This document shows positions 8,103-15,625 of a stretch of 64,000 nt of DNA, in pieces. Origin of the DNA: Cryobacterium glucosi (GTDB taxonomy: Bacteria > Actinomycetota > Actinomycetes > Actinomycetales > Microbacteriaceae); the NCBI RefSeq assembly GCF_004402235.1, contig NZ_SOFS01000019.1:186001-250000 (forward strand), in the 5' to 3' direction. Numbering within the stretch: the stretch's first letter is position 1; every line of letters begins with the position of its first letter. The notes below the pieces were generated by a model. That model had not been told where the DNA came from and ran no database searches. It worked only from the letters and a program-made list of their open reading frames with translations. The translations under genes were made by a program, and so were the position numbers.

Positions 8103-9275
8103 ATGGACACCGTCATGGATAGCGCAGGCTTCGTCGCCGCACCCGGAATCACCCGTCACCACCACACCCTGGCCGACGGCCGGGACCTCATCTACTTCGA
8201 CGACCCGGATACGCGGCTCTCGCCCGAACGCGCCGCCGATACCCGCCAGCTCGACCCGCGCCCGCCGACGGCGAGCATGCGCCAGGACCCGCTCAGCGGC
8301 GAATGGGTCTCGATCGCGTCTGCACGCCAGAACCGGGTGTTCCTGCCGCCGGCGAACCTCGACCCGCTCGCGCCGTCGACGCCAGAGAACCCGAGCGAGG
8401 TACCGAGCAACTACGACGTCGCCGTGTTCGAGAACAAGTCGCCGTCCTTCGGGCCCTTGCTCACCGACGCGAACGCGCCGGCAGGGCTCGCCGAGCTCTC
8501 CGAGATCGGCCTCGGGCGCACCCGCACCTCGGTCGGGCGCTGCGAGGTCGTCTGCTTCAGTCCCGAGAACGAGGGCTCCTTCGCGAGCCTCTCCGTCACC
8601 CGGGCCCGCACCGTGATCGAGGCATGGGCCGAACGCACCCACGTGCTCTCGCAGCTCCCGGGCATCCAGCAGGTGTTCCCCTTCGAGAACCGCGGCGAGG
8701 CGATCGGCGTGACGCTGCGGCATCCGCACGGCCAGATCTACTCGTACCCGTACGTCACCCCACGTACCCAGCGCGTGATCGCGTCGCTCGAAACCTACGG
8801 TCCCACTCTCTTCGCCGACGTGCTCGCGAGCGAACAGGCCGCCGACCGGGTCATCATCCGCGGCGAGCACTGGACCGCGTTCGTGCCCTTCGCGGCCCGC
8901 TGGCCCATCGAGGTGCACATGCTGCCGCACCGCCAGATCCCCGACTTCGCGGCGACGAGCCTCGCCGAACGCGACGAACTCGCGGTGCTCTACCGGCGGC
9001 TCCTGCGCGGCATCGACGCGATCTATTCGACGCCGACACCGTACATCGCGGCGTGGCACCAGGCCCCCGTGCACACCCACCGGGACGACATCCGCCTGAT
9101 GCTGCAAGTCACGAGCCCGCGCCGGGCAGAGGACAAGCTGAAGTATCTCGCCGGATCGGAGGCTGCGATGGGTGCGTGGATCGGCGACGTCACTCCCGAG
9201 CAGGCGGCTGCGGGCATCCGTGCCGCCGTCGAACGGTCGATGGCCGCGGATGCCGCGAGCGAGGCCCGCGCATGA
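8103..9275 (+). CDS. galT: Galactose-1-phosphate uridylyltransferase
   Basis: Leloir-pathway enzyme that transfers UMP from UDP-glucose to galactose-1-phosphate. Using ATG 8103 the protein has 390 residues. The active-site H-P-H-G-Q is at residues ~207-211 (the second His is the uridylylated nucleophile), followed by IYSYPYVTPR. Near the N-terminus PLSGEWVSIASARQNR is the conserved substrate-binding strand, and AWHQAPVH in the C-terminal half is also typical. I chose 8103 for its GTGAGGG site; an in-frame TTG at 8073 and ATG at 8115 are alternatives. The stop overlaps the galK start (ATGA), indicating translational coupling. Confidence 0.95.
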   Translation: MDTVMDSAGFVAAPGITRHHHTLADGRDLIYFDDPDTRLSPERAADTRQLDPRPPTASMRQDPLSGEWVSIASARQNRVFLPPANLDPLAPSTPENPSEVPSNYDVAVFENKSPSFGPLLTDANAPAGLAELSEIGLGRTRTSVGRCEVVCFSPENEGSFASLSVTRARTVIEAWAERTHVLSQLPGIQQVFPFENRGEAIGVTLRHPHGQIYSYPYVTPRTQRVIASLETYGPTLFADVLASEQAADRVIIRGEHWTAFVPFAARWPIEVHMLPHRQIPDFAATSLAERDELAVLYRRLLRGIDAIYSTPTPYIAAWHQAPVHTHRDDIRLMLQVTSPRRAEDKLKYLAGSEAAMGAWIGDVTPEQAAAGIRAAVERSMAADAASEARA

Positions 9276-10432
9276 GCGCCCTCGATTCCGCAGCGACCGC
9301 AGGTTTCGCCAAGCGCTTCGCCGGCGAGCCGGACGGCCTCTGGTCGGCGCCCGGACGGGTGAACCTGATCGGGGAGCACACCGACTACAACGACGGCTTC
9401 GTGCTGCCGTTCGCGATCGACCGGCGCACCGTGATCGCGCTGGCTGCGAGGAGCGACCGGCTGATGCGGGTGGCGAGCTCGTTCTCCGACGAGATCGTCG
9501 AGGTCTCCCTCGACGGGCTGACCCCCGACATCCTCGCGGGCTGGTCGGCGTACCCGCTCGGAGTCGCCTGGGCGCTCGGCGAATTCGGGGCGCCGCTGTC
9601 GACGGTGGCCGGTTTCGACGTGTACATCGTCTCGGACGTGCCGATCGGGGCCGGCCTGTCGTCGTCGGCGGCGATCGAGAGCGCGATCGCGGTCGCCCTC
9701 AACGACGTCTGGGGGCTCGGCTTCGACCGGCGCACCCTCGCCCGGGTGGGCCAGCTCGCCGAGAACCGCGCCGTCGGGGCGCCGACGGGCATCATGGACC
9801 AGTCCGCCTCCCTGCTCGGAGAGAAGGACTCCGCGGTCTTCCTCGACTGCCGCACGCTCGAGTCCGAGGTCGTTCCGCTCGGCTTCGACGCGGCGGGACT
9901 CGAGCTGCTGATCATCGACACGAAGGTGAGCCACGAGCACTCGACGGGCGGGTACGCCTCGCGCCGGGCATCCTGCGAACTCGGCGCCCGGCTGCTCGGC
10001 GTCGACTCGCTCCGCGACCTCGGGGTCGTCGACCTCGCGCGGGCCGCTGAGCTGCTCGACGACGAGACGTTCCGCCGGGTGCGGCACGTGATCACCGAGA
10101 ACCAGCGGGTGCTCGACACCGTGCGCACGCTGCGCGAGTCCGGCCCGTCCGCGATCGGCGCGCTTCTCGACGCCTCGCACACCTCGATGCGCGACGACTT
10201 CGAGATCTCGGTTCCCGAACTCGACCTCGCGGTCGTCGCGGCGCGCGGCGCGGGTGCCGTCGGCGCGCGGATGACGGGAGGCGGCTTCGGCGGTGCCGCG
10301 ATCGCGCTCACGCCGCACGAGCTGATCCCCGCGGTCACCGCTGCGGTCCGGTCCGCGTTCGCGGATGCCGGGTTCGGCGCCCCGGACACCTTCGTGGTGC
10401 GCGCGGCCGACGGCGCCGGCCGCGAGGGCTGA
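9272..10432 (+). CDS. galK: Galactokinase
   Basis: Phosphorylates alpha-D-galactose at C1 with ATP. The 386-residue protein contains the GHMP-kinase set: the galactokinase signature GRVNLIGEHTDYN at residues 28-40, the ATP-binding loop PIGAGLSSSAA at 124-134, the catalytic Asp in GIMDQSASL, and GARMTGGGFGG near the C-terminus. The ATGA overlap with galT makes the pair a single operon. Its 3' end faces the convergent YbaK gene. Confidence 0.96.
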   Translation: MSALDSAATAGFAKRFAGEPDGLWSAPGRVNLIGEHTDYNDGFVLPFAIDRRTVIALAARSDRLMRVASSFSDEIVEVSLDGLTPDILAGWSAYPLGVAWALGEFGAPLSTVAGFDVYIVSDVPIGAGLSSSAAIESAIAVALNDVWGLGFDRRTLARVGQLAENRAVGAPTGIMDQSASLLGEKDSAVFLDCRTLESEVVPLGFDAAGLELLIIDTKVSHEHSTGGYASRRASCELGARLLGVDSLRDLGVVDLARAAELLDDETFRRVRHVITENQRVLDTVRTLRESGPSAIGALLDASHTSMRDDFEISVPELDLAVVAARGAGAVGARMTGGGFGGAAIALTPHELIPAVTAAVRSAFADAGFGAPDTFVVRAADGAGREG

Positions 10433-10451
10433 CCCCTCCCCGGCTTCCCCT

Positions 10452-10530
10452 TCCTGCACATCGGTCCGGCCGCTGCGGCGCTTTCAGTAGAACACTGGGC
10501 GGCGCGGCAGCCGGCCCGGAACCTGCAGGA
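10452..10530. repeat. Imperfect inverted repeat between galK and the YbaK gene
   Basis: TCCTGCA at 10452-10458 pairs with TGCAGGA at 10524-10530, and GGCCGCTGC/GCAGCCGGCC-like arms lie inside, giving an interrupted stem across 79 bases. It may act as a bidirectional terminator between the convergent genes. It has the same total length as the hairpin at 11040-11118, but only part of the same internal word (GCGCTTTC). Confidence 0.45.
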
Positions 10531-10531
10531 G

Positions 10532-11020
10532 TTATGCCGATTCGGGCGGGATGACGGGCGTGGCCGTTCCTGCAGTGATGCGGAGCAGTTCGGCAAAGCT
10601 GGTCGGGAAGACGGTGTGGGCGTGGCCGGCAGCCGCCCACACTTCGGGATACCCGTCCAGGTCCACGTCGACAAGGGTGCGGAGCGGCCGCGGGTGCCCG
10701 ACCGGCGCAACGCCGCCGATGACCTGCCCGGTCGCGCTCTTGACGAGTTCCTTCGACGCCCGGCCGATCGTGCCGCCGAGCCTCTCGCCAAGCCACTGCG
10801 TGTCGACGCGGTGAGCTCCAGAGGTCAGCACGAGCAACGGCTCGCCGTCGAGGGTGAAGACGAGGGAGTTGGCGATCGCGCCCGGCTCGATGCCGAGGGC
10901 GTCGGCGGCCTGCTGCGCGGTCGTCGCCGCCTCATCGAGCCAGCGGATGTCCGGCGCGAGCCCGAAGGCGGCGAGCGCCTCCCGCACGCGGTCGACGGCG
11001 GGGTGTGCGGTGTTCACCAT
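10532..11020 (-). CDS. YbaK/EbsC family aminoacyl-tRNA deacylase
   Basis: A 162-residue single-domain protein of the YbaK/ProX fold. Recognisable are LGIEPGAIANSLVF, where K or its equivalent normally contacts the tRNA acceptor, then LVLTSGAHRVDTQWL and the C-terminal VGHPRPLRTLVDVDL strand. Family members hydrolyse mischarged Cys-tRNA(Pro) or Ala-tRNA(Pro) in trans; the exact editing specificity is not evident here. The start at GTG/ATG near 11020 is preceded by the long inverted repeat at 11040-11118, and the gene is divergent from the gamma-carbonic-anhydrase-like gene. Confidence 0.88.
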   Translation of the reverse strand: MVNTAHPAVDRVREALAAFGLAPDIRWLDEAATTAQQAADALGIEPGAIANSLVFTLDGEPLLVLTSGAHRVDTQWLGERLGGTIGRASKELVKSATGQVIGGVAPVGHPRPLRTLVDVDLDGYPEVWAAAGHAHTVFPTSFAELLRITAGTATPVIPPESA

Positions 11021-11039
11021 CGCGCCAGCCTATCCCGTC

Positions 11040-11118
11040 CCGAATTCAGGAGTTGCGGCCCGTTTCGGGTCGCACAAGCGCTTTCCCGGGGCCAGGACTG
11101 CTCAACTCCTGAATTCGG
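11040..11118. repeat. Long-stem intergenic hairpin, family member 1
   Basis: Perfect 16-base arms (CCGAATTCAGGAGTTG at 11040-11055 and its complement at 11103-11118) flank a 47-base loop. The loop holds a small CCCG-TTT-CGGG hairpin followed by GCGCTTTCCCGGGG. It lies between two divergent genes, so it is not an ordinary terminator. The arms and loop plan resemble the element at 12806-12882. Confidence 0.75.
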
Positions 11119-11185
11119 CGCAGGCCACTTCTGGAGTTGAGACAGGGGAAGGGCGCGGGACGGATGCCGCACTAGGCTGGCGCGT

Positions 11186-11722
11186 ATGACTGCAGACAGC
11201 GCCGCCCGCATCATCACTCTTCCCGACCGGCCGGGGCCGAGCATCGCGGACTCCGCGTTCGTCGCCCCTGGTGCGGTGCTCGTGGGGCATGTGATCCTCG
11301 CCGAACACGCAAGCGTCTGGTACAACTCGGTGCTGCGCGCGGAGGCGGAACCGATCCGGATCGGGGCAGGCTCGAACCTGCAGGACAACGTCTCCTGCCA
11401 CGTCGACCACGGTTTCCCGCTCATCGTGGGCCGGGACGTCTCCGTCGGGCACGGCGCGGTGCTGCACGGCTGCGTCGTCGAGGACGGCGCCCTGATCGGC
11501 ATGAAGGCGACCGTGCTCAACGGCGCCGTGATCGGTACGGGTTCCCTCGTCGCGGCCGGGGCCGTCGTGCTCGAAGGCACGATCGTGCCGCCGTATTCGC
11601 TCGTCGCCGGGGTCCCGGCCAAGGTACGCCGACCCCTGACGGATGCCGAGGTCGCGGGCATCCGCCAGAACGCCGCGAATTACCTCGACCACGCCGCCCT
11701 GCACACCGCCGCCCTCGCCTGA
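11186..11722 (+). CDS. Gamma-carbonic-anhydrase-like hexapeptide protein
   Basis: A 178-residue left-handed beta-helix protein of the gamma-CA/PaaY/YrdA group. The family-specific strings are present: SVWYNSVLRAEAEPIRIG, NLQDNVSCHVDHG, and VGHGAVLHGC followed by ALIGMKATVLNG. Three His (one in CHVDHG, two in GHGAVLH) sit at the zinc-ligand positions of the trimeric enzyme. It may hydrate CO2 or be a non-catalytic or acyl-CoA-related homologue; many bacterial members lack measured carbonic anhydrase activity. Start ATG 11186. It is followed by the hairpin at 11751 and the convergent folD. Confidence 0.88.
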   Translation: MTADSAARIITLPDRPGPSIADSAFVAPGAVLVGHVILAEHASVWYNSVLRAEAEPIRIGAGSNLQDNVSCHVDHGFPLIVGRDVSVGHGAVLHGCVVEDGALIGMKATVLNGAVIGTGSLVAAGAVVLEGTIVPPYSLVAGVPAKVRRPLTDAEVAGIRQNAANYLDHAALHTAALA

Positions 11723-11750
11723 CCCGCCCGGGACGGCGGGCCGGTTCCGT

Positions 11751-11805
11751 GAGGTGTCGCATATCGACGTTAAACGTCGACGCGAAGGTCGATATGCGAC
11801 ACCTC
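11751..11805. repeat. Long-stem intergenic hairpin, family member 2
   Basis: Perfect 18-base arms (GAGGTGTCGCATATCGAC at 11751-11768; complement at 11788-11805) with a 19-base loop that itself can form CGACG-TTAAA-CGTCG. It lies between the convergent gamma-CA and folD genes and may terminate both. Just after it, GCGTTTCCCGGGGG (11819-11832) repeats the conserved word found inside member 1. Confidence 0.75.
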
Positions 11806-11866
11806 AGCGATCACGCGAGCGTTTCCCGGGGGCGACGCGGCGGGTGCTGGGAAGCGCGGGGCTGGG

Positions 11867-12748
11867 CTAGAGCAGGGCGCGCTCGGCGGCCTTGACCACG
11901 TTGCCGAGCAGCATGGCGCGGGTCATCGGTCCGACGCCGCGGGGGTTCGGGGAGAGGTAGCCTGCGACCTCTGCGACGTCGGGGTGCACGTCGCCGGTGA
12001 GGACGCCCTTGCCGGTGACGGGGTCGACCAGGCGGGTGATGCCGACGTCGAGAACTGCGGCGCCCGGCTTGATCCAGTCAGCCTGGACCAGGTGCGGCAC
12101 ACCGACCGCGGCCACGACGATGTCCGCGCGGCGGACCTCCTCCGGCAGGTCGACCGTGCGCGAGTGGGTGAGGGTGACGGTCGCGTCGAGGCCCTTGCGG
12201 GTGAAGAGCAGGCCGAGCGGCCTCCCGACGGTGAGCCCGCGGCCGATCACGACGACCTTGCGGCCGACGATCGGCACATCGTAGCGGCGTAGCAGCTCGA
12301 CGATCCCGGCCGGCGTGCACGGCAGCGGCGAGCTGAGCTTGCCTTCGATGCCGAGGACGAGCCTGCCGAGGTTGGTCGGGTGCAGGCCGTCCGCGTCCTT
12401 GGCCGGGTCGATCAGTTCGAGCATGGCGTTCTCGTTGTGGCCGACGGGAAGCGGCAACTGGATGATGTAGCCGGTGACCTCGCGGCTGGAGTTCAGGTCC
12501 TTGATCGCGGCGCGGACATCCGCGGTCGTCGCCGATGCGGGCAGGTCGATACGGATCGACTCGATGCCGACTTCGGCGCAGTCGCGGTGCTTGCCCGCGA
12601 CGTACGAACGTGAACCCGGGTCATCGCCCACGAGCAGGGTGCCGAGCCCGGGAACGATCCCGTGCGCACGCAGCTCGGTGACACGGGCGATGAGTTCGGT
12701 CTTCACGGCGGACGCGGTCGCGACTCCGTCGAGGGTGATTGCCGTCAT
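11867..12748 (-). CDS. folD: Bifunctional methylenetetrahydrofolate dehydrogenase/cyclohydrolase
   Basis: Interconverts 5,10-methylene-THF, methenyl-THF and 10-formyl-THF in the cytoplasm. The 293-residue protein has the FolD signatures: [23 protein letters not shown] with the catalytic Lys of the Y-x3-K motif, [27 protein letters not shown], the cofactor-binding [16 protein letters not shown], and the C-terminal [13 protein letters not shown]. It follows glyA on the same strand after a 168-base gap that contains the 12806-12882 hairpin. The pair makes and oxidises methylene-THF, so glyA with its ZTP riboswitch may influence folD expression if transcription continues. Confidence 0.96.
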   Translation of the reverse strand: MTAITLDGVATASAVKTELIARVTELRAHGIVPGLGTLLVGDDPGSRSYVAGKHRDCAEVGIESIRIDLPASATTADVRAAIKDLNSSREVTGYIIQLPLPVGHNENAMLELIDPAKDADGLHPTNLGRLVLGIEGKLSSPLPCTPAGIVELLRRYDVPIVGRKVVVIGRGLTVGRPLGLLFTRKGLDATVTLTHSRTVDLPEEVRRADIVVAAVGVPHLVQADWIKPGAAVLDVGITRLVDPVTGKGVLTGDVHPDVAEVAGYLSPNPRGVGPMTRAMLLGNVVKAAERALL

Positions 12749-12805
12749 GCGTGATCCAATCGTTTGGTGCTTTCGAGCGCGGTTGACCCCCGCGTTCGCC
12801 GAACC

Positions 12806-12882
12806 AATTCGACGGAGTTTCTGGTCGAAAACCCCGAAAACGGGCTTCCCACGTGCGTGTTTCCCAAAAACTCCGTCGAATT
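12806..12882. repeat. Long-stem intergenic hairpin, family member 3
   Basis: Perfect 15-base arms (AATTCGACGGAGTTT at 12806-12820; complement at 12868-12882) flank a 47-base loop. The loop contains CCCGAAAACGGG and then GTGCGTGTTTCCC, the same plan and length as member 1. It lies between glyA and folD, which are transcribed in the same direction, so it could attenuate folD. Confidence 0.75.
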
Positions 12883-12916
12883 CGTCAGGGGGTGGTGGTG
12901 CAGGATGCGGCGTGCG

Positions 12917-14215
12917 CTACTGGTGCAGGCCGGGGTACAGCGGGAAGGCCTCGGTGAGCGTCTTGACCCGGGCGCGGAGCGCCTGCACGTCGGCGCCGGG
13001 CTTGAGGGCCTCAGCGATGACGTCGGACACGACGGTGAACTCGGCGTCGCCGAAGCCGCGGGTCGCGAGGGCGGGCGTGCCGATCCGCAGGCCGCTCGTG
13101 ACCATCGGCGGGCGCGGGTCGAACGGCACCGAGTTGCGGTTGACCGTGATGCCGACCTCGTGGAGGGCGTCCTCGGCCTGCTGTCCGTTGATCTCGGAGT
13201 GGCGCAGGTCGGCGAGCACGAGATGCACGTCGGTGCCGCCGGTGAGCACGTCGACGCCGGCGGCGCGCGAGTCGTCTGCCGTCAGGCGGGCGGCGAGGAT
13301 GCTGGCCCCGCGCAGGGTGCGCTCCTGGCGTTCCTTGAATTCCGGCTCGGCCGCGAGCTTGAACGCGGTCGCCTTGGCGGCGATGACGTGCATGAGCGGA
13401 CCGCCCTGCTGCCCGGGGAACACGTTCGAGTTGAGCTTCTTCGCGAGCGCGGTGTCCCGGGACAGGATGAAGCCGGACCGGGGGCCGGCGAGGGTCTTGT
13501 GCACGGTCGAGGACACGACGTCGGCGTGCGGCACCGGTGACGGGTGCAGGCCGGCGGCGACGAGCCCGGCGAAGTGCGCCATGTCGACCCAGAGCAGGGC
13601 GCCGACCTCGTCCGCGATCGCGCGGAACGCGGCGAAGTCGAGGTGGCGGGGGTATGCCGACCAGCCGGCGATGATGACCTTCGGCTTGTGCTCGAGGGCC
13701 TTGTCGCGGACGACGTCCATGTCGACGAGGAAGGTGTCCGGGTCGACGCCGTACGCGACCGGGTTGTAGAGCTTGCCGGAGAAGTTGAGCTTCATGCCGT
13801 GGGTGAGGTGCCCGCCGTGGGCGAGCTCGAGACCGAGGATGGTGTCGCCGGGCGTTGCAATCGCGGAGAGCACAGCGGCGTTCGCGGTGGCACCGGAGTG
13901 CGGCTGCACGTTCGCGTACGCTGCGCCGAAGAGGGACTTGGCCCGCGCGATCGCGAGCTCCTCTGCGACGTCGACGAACTCGCATCCGCCGTAGTAGCGA
14001 CGCCCCGGGTAGCCCTCGGCGTACTTGTTGGTGAGCACGGAGCCCTGCGACTGCAGGATGGCGCGCGGCACGAAGTTCTCGCTCGCGATCATCTCGAGGT
14101 AGTCGCGCTGGCGACCCAGTTCGAGTTCGAGGACGGCGGCGATCTCGGGGTCGACGACCTCGAGCGGCTCGTTGAAGGTGGAATGCAGCGTGGTACCAGG
14201 CACAGATTCGGACAC
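12917..14215 (-). CDS. glyA: Serine hydroxymethyltransferase
   Basis: PLP enzyme that converts serine and THF to glycine and 5,10-methylene-THF. The 432-residue protein shows all SHMT landmarks: [35 protein letters not shown] near the N-terminus, PHSGATAN, and [15 protein letters not shown] with the PLP-binding Lys at residue 240. The GTG start at 14215 has GAGGAG five bases upstream. A ZTP riboswitch lies in its 5' leader, directly linking expression to a shortage of 10-formyl-THF. folD lies downstream. Confidence 0.97.
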   Translation of the reverse strand: MSESVPGTTLHSTFNEPLEVVDPEIAAVLELELGRQRDYLEMIASENFVPRAILQSQGSVLTNKYAEGYPGRRYYGGCEFVDVAEELAIARAKSLFGAAYANVQPHSGATANAAVLSAIATPGDTILGLELAHGGHLTHGMKLNFSGKLYNPVAYGVDPDTFLVDMDVVRDKALEHKPKVIIAGWSAYPRHLDFAAFRAIADEVGALLWVDMAHFAGLVAAGLHPSPVPHADVVSSTVHKTLAGPRSGFILSRDTALAKKLNSNVFPGQQGGPLMHVIAAKATAFKLAAEPEFKERQERTLRGASILAARLTADDSRAAGVDVLTGGTDVHLVLADLRHSEINGQQAEDALHEVGITVNRNSVPFDPRPPMVTSGLRIGTPALATRGFGDAEFTVVSDVIAEALKPGADVQALRARVKTLTEAFPLYPGLHQ

Positions 14216-14244
14216 GGGTCTCCTCAGACTTGAATTAATCGTCG

Positions 14245-14328
14245 TGGCCCAGGCGTGCGGCCACTAACCGTGTCAGTCGCTCCCCGATGGTGACCCATCT
14301 TTCGTGCTACGCCAGTTGCGACACGCAA
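14245..14328 (-). promoter_or_regulatory. ZTP (pfl) riboswitch in the glyA leader
   Basis: Read on the minus strand, the leader contains GCAACTGGCG, a GATGG/CCATC stem followed by GGGGAGCGAC, a short linker, and then GCCGCACGCCTGGGCC. These are the two conserved subdomains of the pfl/ZTP aptamer, including the GGGAGC and GCC...CCTGGGC segments that form the ZTP-binding pseudoknot. Known members sense ZTP/ZMP, which builds up when 10-formyl-THF is low, and switch on one-carbon genes such as glyA and folD. A -10-like TAGGAT lies at about 14328-14333, so the glyA promoter probably overlaps the end of mrpG. I did not resolve the expression platform. Confidence 0.88.
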
Positions 14329-14334
14329 ATCCTA

Positions 14335-14691
14335 TCAGGCGCCGCGGTCTCCGCGCCGGTTCGCGCGTCCGAGCTCGTCGACGACGAGCAGTTCCGGCCG
14401 GAACCGGTCGGTGTCGTGCGCGACCCTGGCGATGAGGTGCGCGGCCATCGGGGCGGTGAGCGCCTGGAAGGCCACGATCGCGACCGAGAGCGTGACGGTG
14501 CCGAGGGTGAAGTTGTTGACCGCGACATCCACCGTCACGGCGATGAGGCCGAAGATCTGCGGCTTGGTCGCCGCGTGCAGCCTGCTGAGCACATCCGGGA
14601 AGCGCAGCAGGCCGACGCCGGCCGCGAGGCACATCAGGGCGGCGGAGAGCACGAGCACCGCCGTGACCACATCGCCGATCACCGCGCTCAC
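14335..14691 (-). CDS. mrpG: Mrp antiporter subunit G
   Basis: A 118-residue protein with three hydrophobic segments and the MnhG core GLLRFPDVLSRLHAATKPQIFG. It is a small subunit of the Mrp multisubunit Na+(K+)/H+ antiporter. The GTG start at 14691 overlaps the mrpF stop (GTGA). The hydrophilic C-terminal tail (FRPELLVVDELGRANRRG) is longer than in many homologues. It is the last gene of the operon, and its end lies next to the glyA riboswitch. Confidence 0.9.
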   Translation of the reverse strand: MSAVIGDVVTAVLVLSAALMCLAAGVGLLRFPDVLSRLHAATKPQIFGLIAVTVDVAVNNFTLGTVTLSVAIVAFQALTAPMAAHLIARVAHDTDRFRPELLVVDELGRANRRGDRGA

Positions 14692-14951
14692 GAGTGCTCC
14701 TTCCCGCCGAGGAAGCGGCCGACGGCGAGCGAGCCGAGCACCGCGAACAGGGCGAGCACGAGCAGCACCGGCAGGGTGTCGACGTGCCGGTTGATCGCCA
14801 TCTCCGCGCCGAGCGCGCAGATCACGGTCGCGACGAGCACGTCGGAGGCGATCACGCGGTCGAGGACAGACGGGCCGCGAATGATGCGGTACACCGCGCA
14901 CAGTCCCCCGGCGCCGAACAGCACGGCGGCTACGATCACGACGACTCCCAT
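14688..14951 (-). CDS. mrpF: Mrp antiporter subunit F
   Basis: An 87-residue membrane protein with three hydrophobic helices. The string YRIIRGPSVLDRVIASDVLV is the conserved MnhF/MrpF core. The start overlaps the mrpE stop as TGATG, so translation is coupled. It is required for assembly of the Mrp complex in studied systems. Confidence 0.92.
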   Translation of the reverse strand: MGVVVIVAAVLFGAGGLCAVYRIIRGPSVLDRVIASDVLVATVICALGAEMAINRHVDTLPVLLVLALFAVLGSLAVGRFLGGKEHS

Positions 14952-15625
14952 CAGGTTTCCTTTCCCGTGTCGTCCAGGTTCCGGCGGTCCCTGTCGTCGT
15001 CATTCCGAGCGGATGCCGCGCGCGCGTCCCCGGCCACGGCGCCCGTTGCCGCCGCAACGGCGGCCACAGCATCGCCGAGGGCGAGTCGTTCGAGGTCTTC
15101 GCGCGAGCCGAACGCGCGCACGATGCGCCGCTCGGTCGCGAGCACGCTCACCCGGAACCGGTCGATCTGGGCGTGCGTGCGCACGTTCAGCACGTGCAGG
15201 TAGAGCGTGGAGCTCACCCGGTCGGTGTCGATGACGATCGATCCGGGCACGATCGAGGTCGCAACGGCCGTCCAGGTCAGGATGAGGTCGCTCCGGGTGC
15301 GGAGCGGCACCGCGATGATCGCGCTGTCCGGACCGGCGGGCCTCCTGAGGGGCCTGAGGGCCAGCCAGGCGACCTGCACGGACGCGCGCACGATGTCGCC
15401 GAACAGCCGCAGCAGGAACGCGAGGGCGCCTGCCGGGCTGATCCGGCCGCTCAGCTGCACGGCGGGCAGGTAGAACACGACGGAGACGAGCGCGGCGAGC
15501 AGGGCTCCGGTCAGGAGGTTGAGCCAGGAGAAGCTGCCCCAGAGCAGCATCCAGAGCAGTACGAGCCCGAGCCAGAGCGGGAGCTGGTTCAGGAGGGCGG
15601 CGCGGCGCTCCGCGCGGGTCGTCAC
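14951..15625 (-). CDS. mrpE: Mrp antiporter subunit E
   Basis: A 224-residue subunit with two or three N-terminal hydrophobic segments (LWLGLVLLWMLLWGSF and LLTGALLAALVSVVFYLP) and the MnhE core LTWTAVATSIVPGSIVIDTD...LYLHVLNV. The start is GTG 15625, overlapping the mrpD stop (GTGA); a longer open frame upstream overlaps mrpD and is not used. The C-terminal ~60 residues after the MnhE domain are Ala/Asp/Arg-rich and probably disordered. Confidence 0.9.
   Translation of the reverse strand: MTTRAERRAALLNQLPLWLGLVLLWMLLWGSFSWLNLLTGALLAALVSVVFYLPAVQLSGRISPAGALAFLLRLFGDIVRASVQVAWLALRPLRRPAGPDSAIIAVPLRTRSDLILTWTAVATSIVPGSIVIDTDRVSSTLYLHVLNVRTHAQIDRFRVSVLATERRIVRAFGSREDLERLALGDAVAAVAAATGAVAGDARAASARNDDDRDRRNLDDTGKET

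Noticed and set aside
8303..9271. N-terminal extension of galK through galT
   Set aside because: It overlaps the well-supported galT in another frame; ATG 9272 gives a standard galactokinase.
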